Source: Gemmatimonadota bacterium (lineage in GTDB: Bacteria > Latescibacterota > UBA2968 > UBA8231). From it: DNA of 64,000 bases. Where the stretch lies: assembly GCA_018660835.1 (NCBI GenBank), contig JABJJN010000024.1, forward strand, positions 126,501 through 190,500, read 5' to 3'. Under the pieces are notes generated by a model. That model did no database searches. It was not told the DNA's origin and worked only from the letters and a program-made list of their open reading frames with translations. The translations under genes and the position numbers were made by a program. Below, in pieces: positions 51,177-60,315 of the stretch (the stretch's first letter is position 1; every line of letters begins with the position of its first letter).

Positions 51177-51386
51177 TCAGGCGAACAGATCTAAGAGGGT
51201 GCCGACCATGTCATCGGAGGTGCGCACCGCATTCGCATTGGCTTCCGCATGGCGAATCGAGGTGATCAGATCGACAGAGGTGTTCACGGGTGAACCTCGC
51301 CCAGACGCCGTATTGGACGCAGCGCCTTCGAGACGGGCTTCGGCCTGTTGTAGGCCACCGGCGGCAATGTGAAGGGCGTCGATCAT
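51177..51386 (-). CDS. 69-aa flagellar-rod-like microprotein
   Basis: The N-terminus (MIDALHIAAGGLQQAEARL, then EGAASNTAS) resembles the N-terminal rod motif of FlgB/C/E/G, and the C-terminus (VDLITSIRHAEANANAVR, then TSDDMVGTLLDLFA) resembles their C-terminal rod motif; the whole middle is missing. FlgC-like proteins use these helices to build the rod coiled coil. Six bases separate its stop from the M23-like gene. Without other flagellar genes in the window, a role in cell-shape rather than motility is possible. Confidence 0.7.
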   Translation of the reverse strand: MIDALHIAAGGLQQAEARLEGAASNTASGRGSPVNTSVDLITSIRHAEANANAVRTSDDMVGTLLDLFA

Positions 51387-51518
51387 CTTCTTCTACTGTT
51401 TATATCGGCAGGAGGCACAAAAAGGTACTGCACCCTCTCAACGGGTCAAATAGCGTGTCAAGTTCCGCGCCACCGAGGCGTCGGCTGGGTGAAGGCTCAC
51501 TCGCCCACGATACAGACT

Positions 51519-52241
51519 CTACCCGAAGGCCTGCTGCCGATGCGCGAGGAAGAAGGCCGCCTCACGCCGCACGGCGGTGAGGAAATCATCGTCCGTCTCG
51601 AATTCGCAGTGGATAGAGGCGGGGCCATCGAAGTCGAGGGCTTTGAGTTCCTCGAAGACACTCGTCCAATCGACCATACCCAGACCTGCTTCGACGACAT
51701 CGCGCGACTTGAGGCCGTGATTCGCCTTTTCACCACGATGCAGATGGAAGTCCTTCAGCGAAACACACGTCAGATAGTCGGCGGCGATCTTCGTCGCCAC
51801 GACAAATTCCTCCCCTTCGCCCACCAGGTGTCCCGTATCCAGATAGGCGCCGACGCGCGACGCATCAAGACCACGCAGCAGATGCATGAGCATGCCCGCA
51901 TTCAGCCCCATGCAGCGGTTGGAATGGGTGTGATAGACAACCTGCACACCGTGCTTGGCCGCCAACTCTCCCCAGCCTTCCAGGTGACGACGCGTCGCCT
52001 CGACCTGATTCCAGTAGGAGCTATTGAGATCGATCTTGTAGTAGCCGAGTTTCACTCGCGGCGCACCGGCGTCGGCCATGGCAGCCAGCAAGGTGTCCGC
52101 CGTCGTCACATTGTCGGGATTCACCGGGTGCCCGGGTCGCACGGCCAGATCATATCCATCGATACCCAGCTCTTGTGCCAGGTCGGCCAATTCCTCGACA
52201 CTCTTATCGCTCAGCATCTTTGAGAACACGATCAGTTTCAT
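51519..52241 (-). CDS. TIM-barrel sugar isomerase/epimerase
   Basis: 240 aa. The AP-endonuclease-2/xylose-isomerase-like fold is indicated by GVQVVYHTHSN, GAYLDTGHL, VSLKDFH and HCEFE (metal ligands). Such enzymes act on keto-sugars or inositol derivatives. Divergent from a Gfo/Idh/MocA oxidoreductase (41-bp gap), a pair common in sugar and inositol catabolism. Confidence 0.85.
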   Translation of the reverse strand: MKLIVFSKMLSDKSVEELADLAQELGIDGYDLAVRPGHPVNPDNVTTADTLLAAMADAGAPRVKLGYYKIDLNSSYWNQVEATRRHLEGWGELAAKHGVQVVYHTHSNRCMGLNAGMLMHLLRGLDASRVGAYLDTGHLVGEGEEFVVATKIAADYLTCVSLKDFHLHRGEKANHGLKSRDVVEAGLGMVDWTSVFEELKALDFDGPASIHCEFETDDDFLTAVRREAAFFLAHRQQAFG

Positions 52242-52282
52242 GGGTGGTCTTTCTCTCTCGTTAACGAAGCAGGAGTTACATC

Positions 52283-53278
52283 GTGATACGGTTGTTGTGT
52301 GTAGGACTGGGTGGCATGGGCCACCACGACTGGAATGCAGCCGTCGATTGTGGCGGCTTCGAAGCCGTCGGCGGCGTGGATATCTCTGCAGAGGCGCGTG
52401 CGACCTTCACCGAAAAAACCGGCGCACCAACCTTCACCGACTGGACTGACGCCATCGCCCACGTCGAGGCAGATGCGGCACTGATCTCCACGCCTGACAG
52501 GTTCCATGCGCCTTTGGCCTTGAACGCCTTCGACGCCGGTCTCGATGTCATTTGCGAAAAGCCGATGGCGGAGAATTTCGCTGATGCGCGCCGCATGCAC
52601 CACGCTGCGCTTGAGCATGGCAAGATGCTGATGATTCATCACCAGTTGCGCTGGCACCCCACCTGGTTCGAAGCACGTCGACAAGTTTCGGCGGGGGCCA
52701 TCGGTACCGTTCGGCGCGTTGATTTTCACTTTTCCGTGCACTCTGATGTCTGCCTGCGAGGTTATCGAAGTGAGCTGCCTCACCTCGTCTTTCAAGACCT
52801 CAGTATCCATCACTTTGACCTCATCCGCTACCTCGTGGGCAGTCCGTGTGTCTCCGTCTACGCCCGTGACTGGGTCGGCGACGAACCAGGACTTACCATC
52901 AAAGCCGCAACGGACGCCGTCGCGATTCTCGAGTTCGCTGGTCCAGTCACCGCTTCGTACACAGCCACCGTGCGCGAGCTGATCGATCCTGTTGGTTACA
53001 CCTGTCAGGCACGTGTCCATGGCACGGAGGGCGAGATCCTCGTCGGCAGTGATCAGGTCACTGTGCAGACACGCGCTGCTCACGCAGCCGGCACAGAGGC
53101 CGTCGTCATCGCGCCCGATGCACCCGAAGTCAGCACATGGGCCGCCTTTGCCCAGGCGATCGAGAGCCGCGAACCGACGCTGACACACAGTGCGGACAAT
53201 CTGCAATCGCTGGCATTGATGTTTGCCGCCATGAAATCGTCGGAAACAGGACAGATCGTCGAACCGGAGACGCTGTAG
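52283..53278 (+). CDS. Gfo/Idh/MocA-family oxidoreductase
   Basis: 331 aa from GTG 52283 with AGGAG upstream. The NAD(P) site GLGGMGHHDW is at about 8-17, CEKPMAENF at about 92-100 and LSIHHFDLIRY carries a family-typical catalytic His. It oxidises sugars, inositols or related polyols. It converges on the alpha/beta hydrolase gene. Confidence 0.9.
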   Translation: MIRLLCVGLGGMGHHDWNAAVDCGGFEAVGGVDISAEARATFTEKTGAPTFTDWTDAIAHVEADAALISTPDRFHAPLALNAFDAGLDVICEKPMAENFADARRMHHAALEHGKMLMIHHQLRWHPTWFEARRQVSAGAIGTVRRVDFHFSVHSDVCLRGYRSELPHLVFQDLSIHHFDLIRYLVGSPCVSVYARDWVGDEPGLTIKAATDAVAILEFAGPVTASYTATVRELIDPVGYTCQARVHGTEGEILVGSDQVTVQTRAAHAAGTEAVVIAPDAPEVSTWAAFAQAIESREPTLTHSADNLQSLALMFAAMKSSETGQIVEPETL

Positions 53279-53287
53279 GCAACCTCA

Positions 53288-54322
53288 TCAGGCCAGCCAA
53301 CGCTGCAGCCACTGCAACTGCGCCGCAGCCGCGACGTGGCCGTGGGCGTGCCCACCCGCAGCGCCTGTCAGGGCGAAGGCCGCAGCAGCATCCACGCCCT
53401 GCCAGAGCTGCTGCAGACCGTTCAGCGCCGCAGTGGCCAACTCTCGGTTTGGAAAGGTCTCGTCTGCCTCGGCACGCACATCGAGAAAGGGTCGTGGCGC
53501 CAGGCAGGCGACGATCTCGTCAAAGTCGATTGACAGGGGCTGCGCTCCATTGAGACAGGGCGATAGCCGCGGAAAGTTGTAACTCTGTGCCCAGTTGTGC
53601 GCCCGGGCTCCACCGATACCTCGCAGGGGACCCCAGCCACACACGGATACAATCGCACGAATCCGCTCGTCGAGGGCGGCGCCGATGATCGCCATCTGGC
53701 CGCCCTGTGACCAGCCGCAGACACCGATGCGATTCACGTCGGCTTCATCCCGCCCCAGCAGCACGTCAACGGCTCGACTCACATCCCACGCTGACAGACC
53801 AACGCGCGTCCACGTGGGAAACCTTTGATCCAGTTCCGTGGTGTCGTGACTCTTTAGACCGGCCGCCGTACGCTCGCCACAGCAGGGGTAGTCTGGACAG
53901 AGTGTGACAAAACCGGCACGTGCCAGGTCGACACCATACGCCTCCGGATCTCCCGGCACCAGGGGCCCTGCAAGACCCGCAGGCGCGTCCTTGCCCCAGT
54001 TCGGTGTCATGAAGGAACCAGGCAGGCAGATCACCGCCGGCGCCGGGACGGCCAGCTTTTTCGGCCGTATCAACCAGGCCCACACCACATCATCCGCAGG
54101 ACCCCCGTAGCGAATCTTCTCGCGCCACAGATCGCCGTCGTCGTGCCTTTCGATGAGCTCCACATCGAGAGCCATCGGTGACGCAAAGGGTGGGCGACCG
54201 ATCAGATCGAGCAGCGCGGCGCGCCTGTTGTTCTGCCAGCCAGCCAGATCGTCTACCGCCTCGGCAAAGTCAGGCGTCGCACCTACAAAGGGCGTGATCG
54301 CATCAACGTCAGCCATAGCCAC
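53288..54322 (-). CDS. alpha/beta hydrolase (dienelactone/acetyl-xylan esterase-like)
   Basis: 344 aa; GTG 54322 or ATG 54316. The nucleophile elbow GWSQGG (about residue 192) and a C-terminal His in GGHAHGH support a Ser hydrolase of the Abhydrolase_7/acetyl-xylan esterase group. No signal peptide, so intracellular. Last gene of the six-gene operon starting at 58806; 28 bases after the PhyH gene. Confidence 0.82.
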   Translation of the reverse strand: MAMADVDAITPFVGATPDFAEAVDDLAGWQNNRRAALLDLIGRPPFASPMALDVELIERHDDGDLWREKIRYGGPADDVVWAWLIRPKKLAVPAPAVICLPGSFMTPNWGKDAPAGLAGPLVPGDPEAYGVDLARAGFVTLCPDYPCCGERTAAGLKSHDTTELDQRFPTWTRVGLSAWDVSRAVDVLLGRDEADVNRIGVCGWSQGGQMAIIGAALDERIRAIVSVCGWGPLRGIGGARAHNWAQSYNFPRLSPCLNGAQPLSIDFDEIVACLAPRPFLDVRAEADETFPNRELATAALNGLQQLWQGVDAAAAFALTGAAGGHAHGHVAAAAQLQWLQRWLA

Positions 54323-54349
54323 CCTTTACGGGCGAATCAGATCTGGTGG

Positions 54350-55207
54350 TCACTCCCCCGCCTCGTAGATGACGGGTGCGTAGGCGGGATCGTCGAGATG
54401 CGACACGTAGTAGCTCTCGTCCCCGCGTATCGGCACCACAGCCTCCGTGCGCAGGTGCACGGCGACGCTGCACCGAGGTCGATCGGATGTATTGGCGTCA
54501 CTGCCGTGGAAGGTGAGACAGTGATGAAAGCTGACACCGCCAGCCGGCATCAGCGCCGACACCTCCTCCCAGCCCTCACCTTCCGGTATATCGATCCCGT
54601 CGCGCAGCGCCTGTTGGTCACCGCCGAAAAAGTCCCCCTGGTCGAGAAATCCCCAGCGCTGCGAGCCGCGCACGAAACGCATCGGGCCACAGTCTGCGCC
54701 GACATCACTCAGCGCCATCCAGATCGTGAACAAACCTTCAGCCTGCGACCAATAGCGCCAGTATTGCCGGTCCTGATGCCACCCCACGTGTCCGGCAGCT
54801 TCTGTTGCCGGTGGTTTGATCAGCAACTGCGTCGCCCACACCTGGATTCGGCGTGCCCCCGTCACGGCCGCCGCCAACTGCGCCACGGCAGGATCTCTGA
54901 CCAATGCATGCAACGCGTGACTGGCCAGATGCGCGTCGTTGATTTTGCACAATTTCGTCGGATCGTAGCCGGGATGACCGGAGGGTGGCACACCCGTATC
55001 GAAGTGACCATCGCGTACGGCGACCATTGCCTGCTGCGCCGCACTCAACGTGGACGGGTCGACGAGTGGTTCGTTGGCAATCGCGTAGCCATCCGTCTCG
55101 AAATGCCGGCGCAGTGTGTGACGGCCAGCGTCTGTGTCCACGGCGGCGGCCGACTCTTTGGCCAACTCTGTGCCCGTATCTGTTTCGGCGTCAGGTGTCA
55201 TAACCAT
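54350..55207 (-). CDS. phytanoyl-CoA dioxygenase (PhyH) family protein
   Basis: 285 aa (ATG 55207 or 55201; GAGAGG precedes the latter). Iron ligands: GWHQDRQYW and the distal His in TFHGSDANTSDRPRCSVA. It is 15 bases after the MFS transporter gene and so appears cotranscribed with the transporter and SDR genes. Probably a cytoplasmic 2-oxoglutarate oxygenase acting on the substrate imported by the transporter. Confidence 0.88.
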   Translation of the reverse strand: MVMTPDAETDTGTELAKESAAAVDTDAGRHTLRRHFETDGYAIANEPLVDPSTLSAAQQAMVAVRDGHFDTGVPPSGHPGYDPTKLCKINDAHLASHALHALVRDPAVAQLAAAVTGARRIQVWATQLLIKPPATEAAGHVGWHQDRQYWRYWSQAEGLFTIWMALSDVGADCGPMRFVRGSQRWGFLDQGDFFGGDQQALRDGIDIPEGEGWEEVSALMPAGGVSFHHCLTFHGSDANTSDRPRCSVAVHLRTEAVVPIRGDESYYVSHLDDPAYAPVIYEAGE

Positions 55208-55222
55208 CCTCTCAAGTCCTCG

Positions 55223-56527
55223 TCACGTGGCAAGCGGTTCACGCGCCAGACGGACCCGCAGTCGCTGTAGCACAAGGGCGCTGACTGTGATGGCCGCGAC
55301 ACTTCCCGCCAGCAGGGGAGTGTACGGATCGATCCGCAAGAAACCCCAGTTACCACGTAACGCGCTGAAACCATCCAGCAGAGAGCCAGCGAGCAAGGGA
55401 CCACAACCGCCGACGAATCCGATCCAGGCGTAGTAGAGAGCCAGATATTCTGTGCGTCGATCCTCCGGCACGATGTTGACGTAGAGCATCCGTTGGTCGG
55501 TGATCCACCAGCCTGTGTACGTCGCCCCGGCGACACATGCGATGGCCAGAGCACAGAAGAAGCTCCACTCGTGCTGACGAGGCAACAACATCCACAACAC
55601 GGGCAGGGCGCCCAGCAGCAGCAGCACCAAGCGCAGTGGACTCGTGCCCTTGCGGTCCGCCCACCAACCCCAAGCGTAAGAAGACAATACGCCCACCGCA
55701 GATCCTGCCACTTCCAGCAAGACAATTCGACTACTCGGCAGACCCACCTCGTCCTTCATCAGCAACGGCACGAAGGCGGCGAAGACGGCCTGCATCGTCA
55801 CCATGGTCAGAGCTGAGTAGATCAGATAGAGGACGAGTTTTCGATCCGACAGTGCTTCACGCATGGCCTGCCAATGTGCTGTCTGCCGAAAGCGACCTGG
55901 CGCACCACCGGGGATCGGAAAAGCGAAGATCACACACAGAATACCCGCGCCAACACCCAAACCCAGCAACAGCAGATAGGGCGTCAGTCCCTGCGACTCA
56001 TCGAGGATGCGACTGGCGATCAGCAGGGCCGTCGACGTTGCCAACAAGCCGATCACATTGTTGACGCCATACATCCTGCCGCGCACCGCCGCGGGCACGA
56101 TCTCCAGTGCCCATGGATACCACCCCGTCTCGGCAGTCGCTCGCAGCACGGCAAACAGTGCCATGCAGATCAACACGTAGTAGAACGCGCCATCCGCTCC
56201 ATACCGACTCAGCACCCAGGGCGTCAGTAGCAGGCAGGCCGTGACGACCTTGCGGATCCCCCAACAGGCGATGAAAACGCGTTTCACACCGAGTCGGGCA
56301 ACGGTGGGTGCAATCACGAGAGCGAGCATGCCTGAGAACGGCAGAAAGGAAAGGACGATACCGATCCGGGTCTTGGGCAGCCCGAGCTCGCTGAGAAACA
56401 ACACAAAGACCGGCCCGAACCAGGTCAATGCGGAGAACACGGCATTGCAGCCTGAGTGTGCGTAGTACCAAGGCAGGCGACGCACCTTTTCGGCGTCGCT
56501 CAGCGTCTTGACGGGTGGATCCGTCAT
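55223..56527 (-). CDS. MFS transporter
   Basis: 434 aa, ATG start; about 12 TM helices. The N-terminal half contains the ARLGVKR loop between TM 2 and 3. Substrate unknown; neighbours suggest a sugar acid, polyol or similar. Lies 55 bases after the SDR gene at 56583 and 15 before the PhyH gene. Confidence 0.87.
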   Translation of the reverse strand: MTDPPVKTLSDAEKVRRLPWYYAHSGCNAVFSALTWFGPVFVLFLSELGLPKTRIGIVLSFLPFSGMLALVIAPTVARLGVKRVFIACWGIRKVVTACLLLTPWVLSRYGADGAFYYVLICMALFAVLRATAETGWYPWALEIVPAAVRGRMYGVNNVIGLLATSTALLIASRILDESQGLTPYLLLLGLGVGAGILCVIFAFPIPGGAPGRFRQTAHWQAMREALSDRKLVLYLIYSALTMVTMQAVFAAFVPLLMKDEVGLPSSRIVLLEVAGSAVGVLSSYAWGWWADRKGTSPLRLVLLLLGALPVLWMLLPRQHEWSFFCALAIACVAGATYTGWWITDQRMLYVNIVPEDRRTEYLALYYAWIGFVGGCGPLLAGSLLDGFSALRGNWGFLRIDPYTPLLAGSVAAITVSALVLQRLRVRLAREPLAT

Positions 56528-56582
56528 CCGGTTCGCTACCAGCGTCTGTTCACGGGGCGGAGCGGGCGTACATCAGCCGAAA

Positions 56583-57311
56583 TCAAGCGTCTGTTGGGCG
56601 CCGATAGAACTCGGCCATATTACGGATCGGCTCGTAGCCGAGGATCCTGTGTGCTCTTTCGAGGCCGAATTTCCCCTGCCCCACATGCGAATGCAGATTG
56701 AATTCCTGGTAATTGCCGGGGACTGATTCGATTTCCAGCGCCAGCTTGCACGCCTGAACCAGGTCGGGCCAGACGATGGTAAAGGGTGGGAAGTCTGCTC
56801 CAACAACCGGTGCCTCAGGTGGCGCACTGAGACCATTGAACAGATAACACACCGTTTGAATGTCATACGTGCGGGCATAGACCTGGCAGATCTCTCGACT
56901 GAGCATCTTCGTCGCCATGTAGTAGCCGGGACCCGGCTGGAAGGGCATATCATCGATATCGAAGTCGTGATCGCAGTGATTGCGCACACTCTCCGGGCCG
57001 GAATGCACCACCTTGCCAATGCCCAGTTCAACAGCCGCCTTCATTACGTGCAGCGCACCGCGGGTGTTCACATGGAAACTCAAATCCGGATCGTTGCGCA
57101 CGACGGTGAAGTTCATGATCGCATCCATGCCCTGCGCCGCCTTCAACACCTGCTCGTAGTCCGTGACATCCACGTGATCTATGTCGATCCCGTCAGGATG
57201 GTCCTTCACATCCGTCAGCGTTAGGTCGTAATCATCCATCAGACCCGGCGTCAGATGCGGCCCAATCAAACCGGAGGCCCCGAGAAAGAGCACCTTCTTC
57301 TTCGCCGCCAT
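56583..57311 (-). CDS. NAD-dependent epimerase/dehydratase (SDR), tandem copy 1
   Basis: 242 aa. GASGLIGPH (nucleotide motif) and YMATK (catalytic Tyr and Lys) are intact. Very similar along its whole length to the neighbouring gene at 57311, indicating a recent duplication. Its start overlaps the stop of that gene by one base. Extended SDRs act on sugar nucleotides, uronate or related alcohols. Confidence 0.85.
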   Translation of the reverse strand: MAAKKKVLFLGASGLIGPHLTPGLMDDYDLTLTDVKDHPDGIDIDHVDVTDYEQVLKAAQGMDAIMNFTVVRNDPDLSFHVNTRGALHVMKAAVELGIGKVVHSGPESVRNHCDHDFDIDDMPFQPGPGYYMATKMLSREICQVYARTYDIQTVCYLFNGLSAPPEAPVVGADFPPFTIVWPDLVQACKLALEIESVPGNYQEFNLHSHVGQGKFGLERAHRILGYEPIRNMAEFYRRPTDA

Positions 57312-58033
57312 CAGACCACCTCGCCTACAGGTCGCCGATAGAATTCAGCCATATTCGGCCGCGGCTCGAAACCAAGGATCTCACGCGCCCGCTCAAGACT
57401 GTACTTCTCGTGCCCCAGGTGCGAGTGCAGATTGAACTCCTGGTACCCACCGGGCACGGATTCAAGCTCCAGCGCCTGTCTGCAAGCTTGAATCAGATCG
57501 GCCCAGACGACACTCATCACGGGAAAATCACGCCCCGTGATCGGCTCTGTCGGCGCATCGTGCAGACCATTGAAGAGAAAGCTGACAATCTGGATCCCGT
57601 GGGCACGCGCGTAGGCACGACAGATCTCGGCGGAGAGCAGCTTCGTCGTTCCATACAAACCCGTGCTTGGTCGGCTCGGCACCTGATCCACATCGAAGTC
57701 GTGATCGTAGAGAGATCGCACGGCCTGTGGCCCGGAGTGCACGACCTTGCGGATGCCCAGCTCTGCGGCAGCTCGCATCACGTGCCACGCGCCACAAGTA
57801 TTGACATGAAAACTAAGATCTGCGTCGCTGCGATTCACCGTGAAATTCATAATCGCATCCATGCCCTGCGCCGCCTTCAGCACCTGCGTGTAGTCGGTGA
57901 TATCCAGATGCTCCACTTCGATGCCATCTGGATGCTCCTTCACATCCGTCAGACGCAGATCGTAGTCGTCGACCAATCCCGGTGTCAGATGCGGCCCAAT
58001 CAGCCCAGACGCCCCGAGGAACAGAACTTTCAT
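57311..58033 (-). CDS. NAD-dependent epimerase/dehydratase (SDR), tandem copy 2
   Basis: 240 aa from ATG 58033, chosen because AAGGTGGGG lies just upstream; a GTG at 58057 would add eight residues. GASGLIGPH and YGTTK give an intact cofactor and catalytic site. Whole-length similarity to the gene at 56583 shows tandem duplication. Follows the divergent third SDR gene by 26 bases. Confidence 0.85.
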   Translation of the reverse strand: MKVLFLGASGLIGPHLTPGLVDDYDLRLTDVKEHPDGIEVEHLDITDYTQVLKAAQGMDAIMNFTVNRSDADLSFHVNTCGAWHVMRAAAELGIRKVVHSGPQAVRSLYDHDFDVDQVPSRPSTGLYGTTKLLSAEICRAYARAHGIQIVSFLFNGLHDAPTEPITGRDFPVMSVVWADLIQACRQALELESVPGGYQEFNLHSHLGHEKYSLERAREILGFEPRPNMAEFYRRPVGEVV

Positions 58034-58059
58034 CTTCCCCACCTTATTTGCCGCCACCG

Positions 58060-58806
58060 CTACACCGACTTCCAGTTGGCAGCAAAGTTGTGCTGCGGCT
58101 CGAAGCCGATCCCTGCTGCGGCACTCACGAGATACTTCGGATTTGGTGGTAGCGAGCAGATGTGGTAGAGCGCCCAGCGCCGCGACCAGACAGGACTCTC
58201 CGACGTGTCGCGCTGCAGAGCCCCTGCAAAGGCCCGCGCCGCGTCACGCGGATCCAGCCACATCAGATCCGGCGCCTGCTCAGCGACCTCGTCCTCCCGC
58301 ACGAGCATCCCCAGGCGCAGGGCCGTCACTGACACATGAAAGTCGCGGGCAAATTCACGACACGTAAGCTCCCCCAGATAGCGGCTCATACTCGCCATGG
58401 CTGGTGTGGGCAGGGGTTTCCACATTTCGGAGATGTACACGTCCTCTGGATACGGTGCGAACAGATCCAGACTGCTGCCATAGACAATCCGTTTGACGCC
58501 AGCTTCCACTGCCGCCTTACACAAGATGTGAGTCCCCCGTGTCGCCTCATCGAGCAACTGCTGATCCCGCGCCAGTTCATCGCTGGGCAATTGCGCCGGC
58601 GGTTCGCCCGTGTGCAACACAGCATCGATGTCGCGCACAGCCGACCACACGGCAGTGGCATCTGTGAGAGACGCCGTTACCACTTCATGACGTTCGTCGG
58701 CTTCGATCGGCTCACTGTCGAAAAGCCGCAGCTGGTGGCCCTCGCCCAATTCATCGGTGATGGCACGACCCAGAGGGCTTGCAGCACCGGTCAGCAGAAT
58801 GCGCAT
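58060..58806 (-). CDS. SDR-like protein with altered catalytic site
   Basis: 248 aa, first gene of the operon. It is related to the two following SDRs but much more divergent: the nucleotide motif reads GAASPLG instead of GASGLIG, and the YxxxK position reads ASMSR, so the Tyr and Lys appear lost. It could be a pseudo-enzyme partner or a differently acting SDR. ATG 58806. Confidence 0.75.
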   Translation of the reverse strand: MRILLTGAASPLGRAITDELGEGHQLRLFDSEPIEADERHEVVTASLTDATAVWSAVRDIDAVLHTGEPPAQLPSDELARDQQLLDEATRGTHILCKAAVEAGVKRIVYGSSLDLFAPYPEDVYISEMWKPLPTPAMASMSRYLGELTCREFARDFHVSVTALRLGMLVREDEVAEQAPDLMWLDPRDAARAFAGALQRDTSESPVWSRRWALYHICSLPPNPKYLVSAAAGIGFEPQHNFAANWKSV

Positions 58807-58920
58807 CGGAGAAGATCCTTGGATATGGTCTGATTCACGTCGTTGTTATTCGATCCCGGCCCAGATTCGGCACAGATCCAGCCGCACAATGTCGCAGGTC
58901 GCGGCCCTCGCGCCAAGCGC

Positions 58921-58948
58921 CTGTCACTGATCGCCTGTCACTGATCGC
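58921..58948 (+). repeat. 14-bp perfect tandem repeat in the divergent intergenic region
   Basis: CTGTCACTGATCGC occurs twice in a row (58921-58934, 58935-58948). It lies between the SDR operon start (58806) and the MATE start (58972) and could be a regulator site for either direction, or a slippage product. Confidence 0.7.
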
Positions 58949-58971
58949 CTCGGCTCGATAGGTTCTGCCCG

Positions 58972-60315
58972 GTGACGTCCGACGCCCCCCACAATCCCTG
59001 GCAGCGCACCCGGCGTGTATTGCGCCTCGCCATCCCTTCAGCGGGTGAGATGCTGCTGGGCATGCTCGTGGGGCTCGTGAATACCTATCTCGTCGGACAC
59101 CTCGGTGCTGCGTCGCTGACTGCTGTCGGCCTCGGTGTGCAGGTTTCCATGGCGGCAATGGTGCTGTTTTCGGCCGTCGGCACGGGCGCAACCGCGGTCA
59201 CGGCGCGAATGATCGGCGCCGAAGATGTGAAGGGCGCCAACCGTGTCGTCTCCCAATCCGTCCTCATCGCCTTCGGCTGTGGACTGCTCTCCAGCTTTCT
59301 CCTCGTCACCTTTGCCGAACCCGCCATGGTACTCATGGGGGCCACAGGTGAATCGCTGACGCAGGGTGTGCTCTATCTGCGCATCATCTGCATCGTCTTC
59401 CCCGTGTCATCGATGATCTTCGTCGGCGGTGCCTGCCTGCGCGGCGCCGGGGACACTCGCACACCACTGCTGGTGATGGCTGTCGTCAATGTCTTCAACA
59501 TCATCGTTGCCTGGGTCCTGGTGGAAGGAATCGGCCCCTTCCCCGCCCTCGGTGTAGAGGGTGCCGCCTACGGTTCCGCCATCTCCCGTTTCCTCGGCGG
59601 ACTCATCATCTTCGCTCTGTTGCTCAAGGGGCGCTCAGGTCTGCGCCTGCGCTGGCGTGGACTGGATCGCGAGACCATGTGGCGTATCCTGCGCGTCGGC
59701 CTGCCTGCCTCCCTCGACCAACTCATCTTCCGCGCCGGCTCTCTTGTGTGGATACGCATCGTCGCCTCCCTCGGCACCGTCGCCTTCGCCGCACATCAGA
59801 TCGTGCTCAATGGCGAGTCGATCTCCTTCATGCCCGGATGGGGTTTTGCCGTCGCCGCCACGACCCTTGTCGGGCAGGGCCTTGGTGCCCGCGACCACCT
59901 GCGTGCTGAGAAGGATGCACTTCTCGCTTTCTACATCTCCGCCGTCTTCATGTCCCTCATGGGTGTCGTCTTCTTTCTCTTCCCGGCGCAGATCGTCGGT
60001 CTCTTCACAGACGATGCCAATGTCATCGCCATGGGCACCCTGCCCTTGCGATTGATCGGACTCGTGCAGCCCTTCCTGGCAGCGATGATGGTTTTCTCCG
60101 GTTCACTGCGTGGCGCCGGGGACACACTGACGCCGATGCTCGTCAATGGCGCCTCCGTCTGGCTCCTGCGAATTCCCTTGTCCCTGCTCGTCGTCCACTG
60201 GCTCGACTGGGGGCTCACCGGTGTCTGGATGGTGATGGCATTGGACCTGACCGTGCGTGGTATTGTTTTGTTCTGGCAGTTCCGCGTTGGACGTTGGAAA
60301 TCAATCGAGGTATGA
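58972..60315 (+). CDS. MATE-family efflux transporter
   Basis: 447 aa, GTG start; about 12 TM helices. LAIPSAGEMLLGMLVGLVNT at the N-terminus and the recurring GAG(D)T motif (CLRGAGDTRTP, SLRGAGDTLTP) in the two halves are typical of DinF/NorM-type MATE exporters. Divergent from the SDR operon. Its TGA overlaps the ATG of a PhyH gene. Confidence 0.9.
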   Translation: MTSDAPHNPWQRTRRVLRLAIPSAGEMLLGMLVGLVNTYLVGHLGAASLTAVGLGVQVSMAAMVLFSAVGTGATAVTARMIGAEDVKGANRVVSQSVLIAFGCGLLSSFLLVTFAEPAMVLMGATGESLTQGVLYLRIICIVFPVSSMIFVGGACLRGAGDTRTPLLVMAVVNVFNIIVAWVLVEGIGPFPALGVEGAAYGSAISRFLGGLIIFALLLKGRSGLRLRWRGLDRETMWRILRVGLPASLDQLIFRAGSLVWIRIVASLGTVAFAAHQIVLNGESISFMPGWGFAVAATTLVGQGLGARDHLRAEKDALLAFYISAVFMSLMGVVFFLFPAQIVGLFTDDANVIAMGTLPLRLIGLVQPFLAAMMVFSGSLRGAGDTLTPMLVNGASVWLLRIPLSLLVVHWLDWGLTGVWMVMALDLTVRGIVLFWQFRVGRWKSIEV

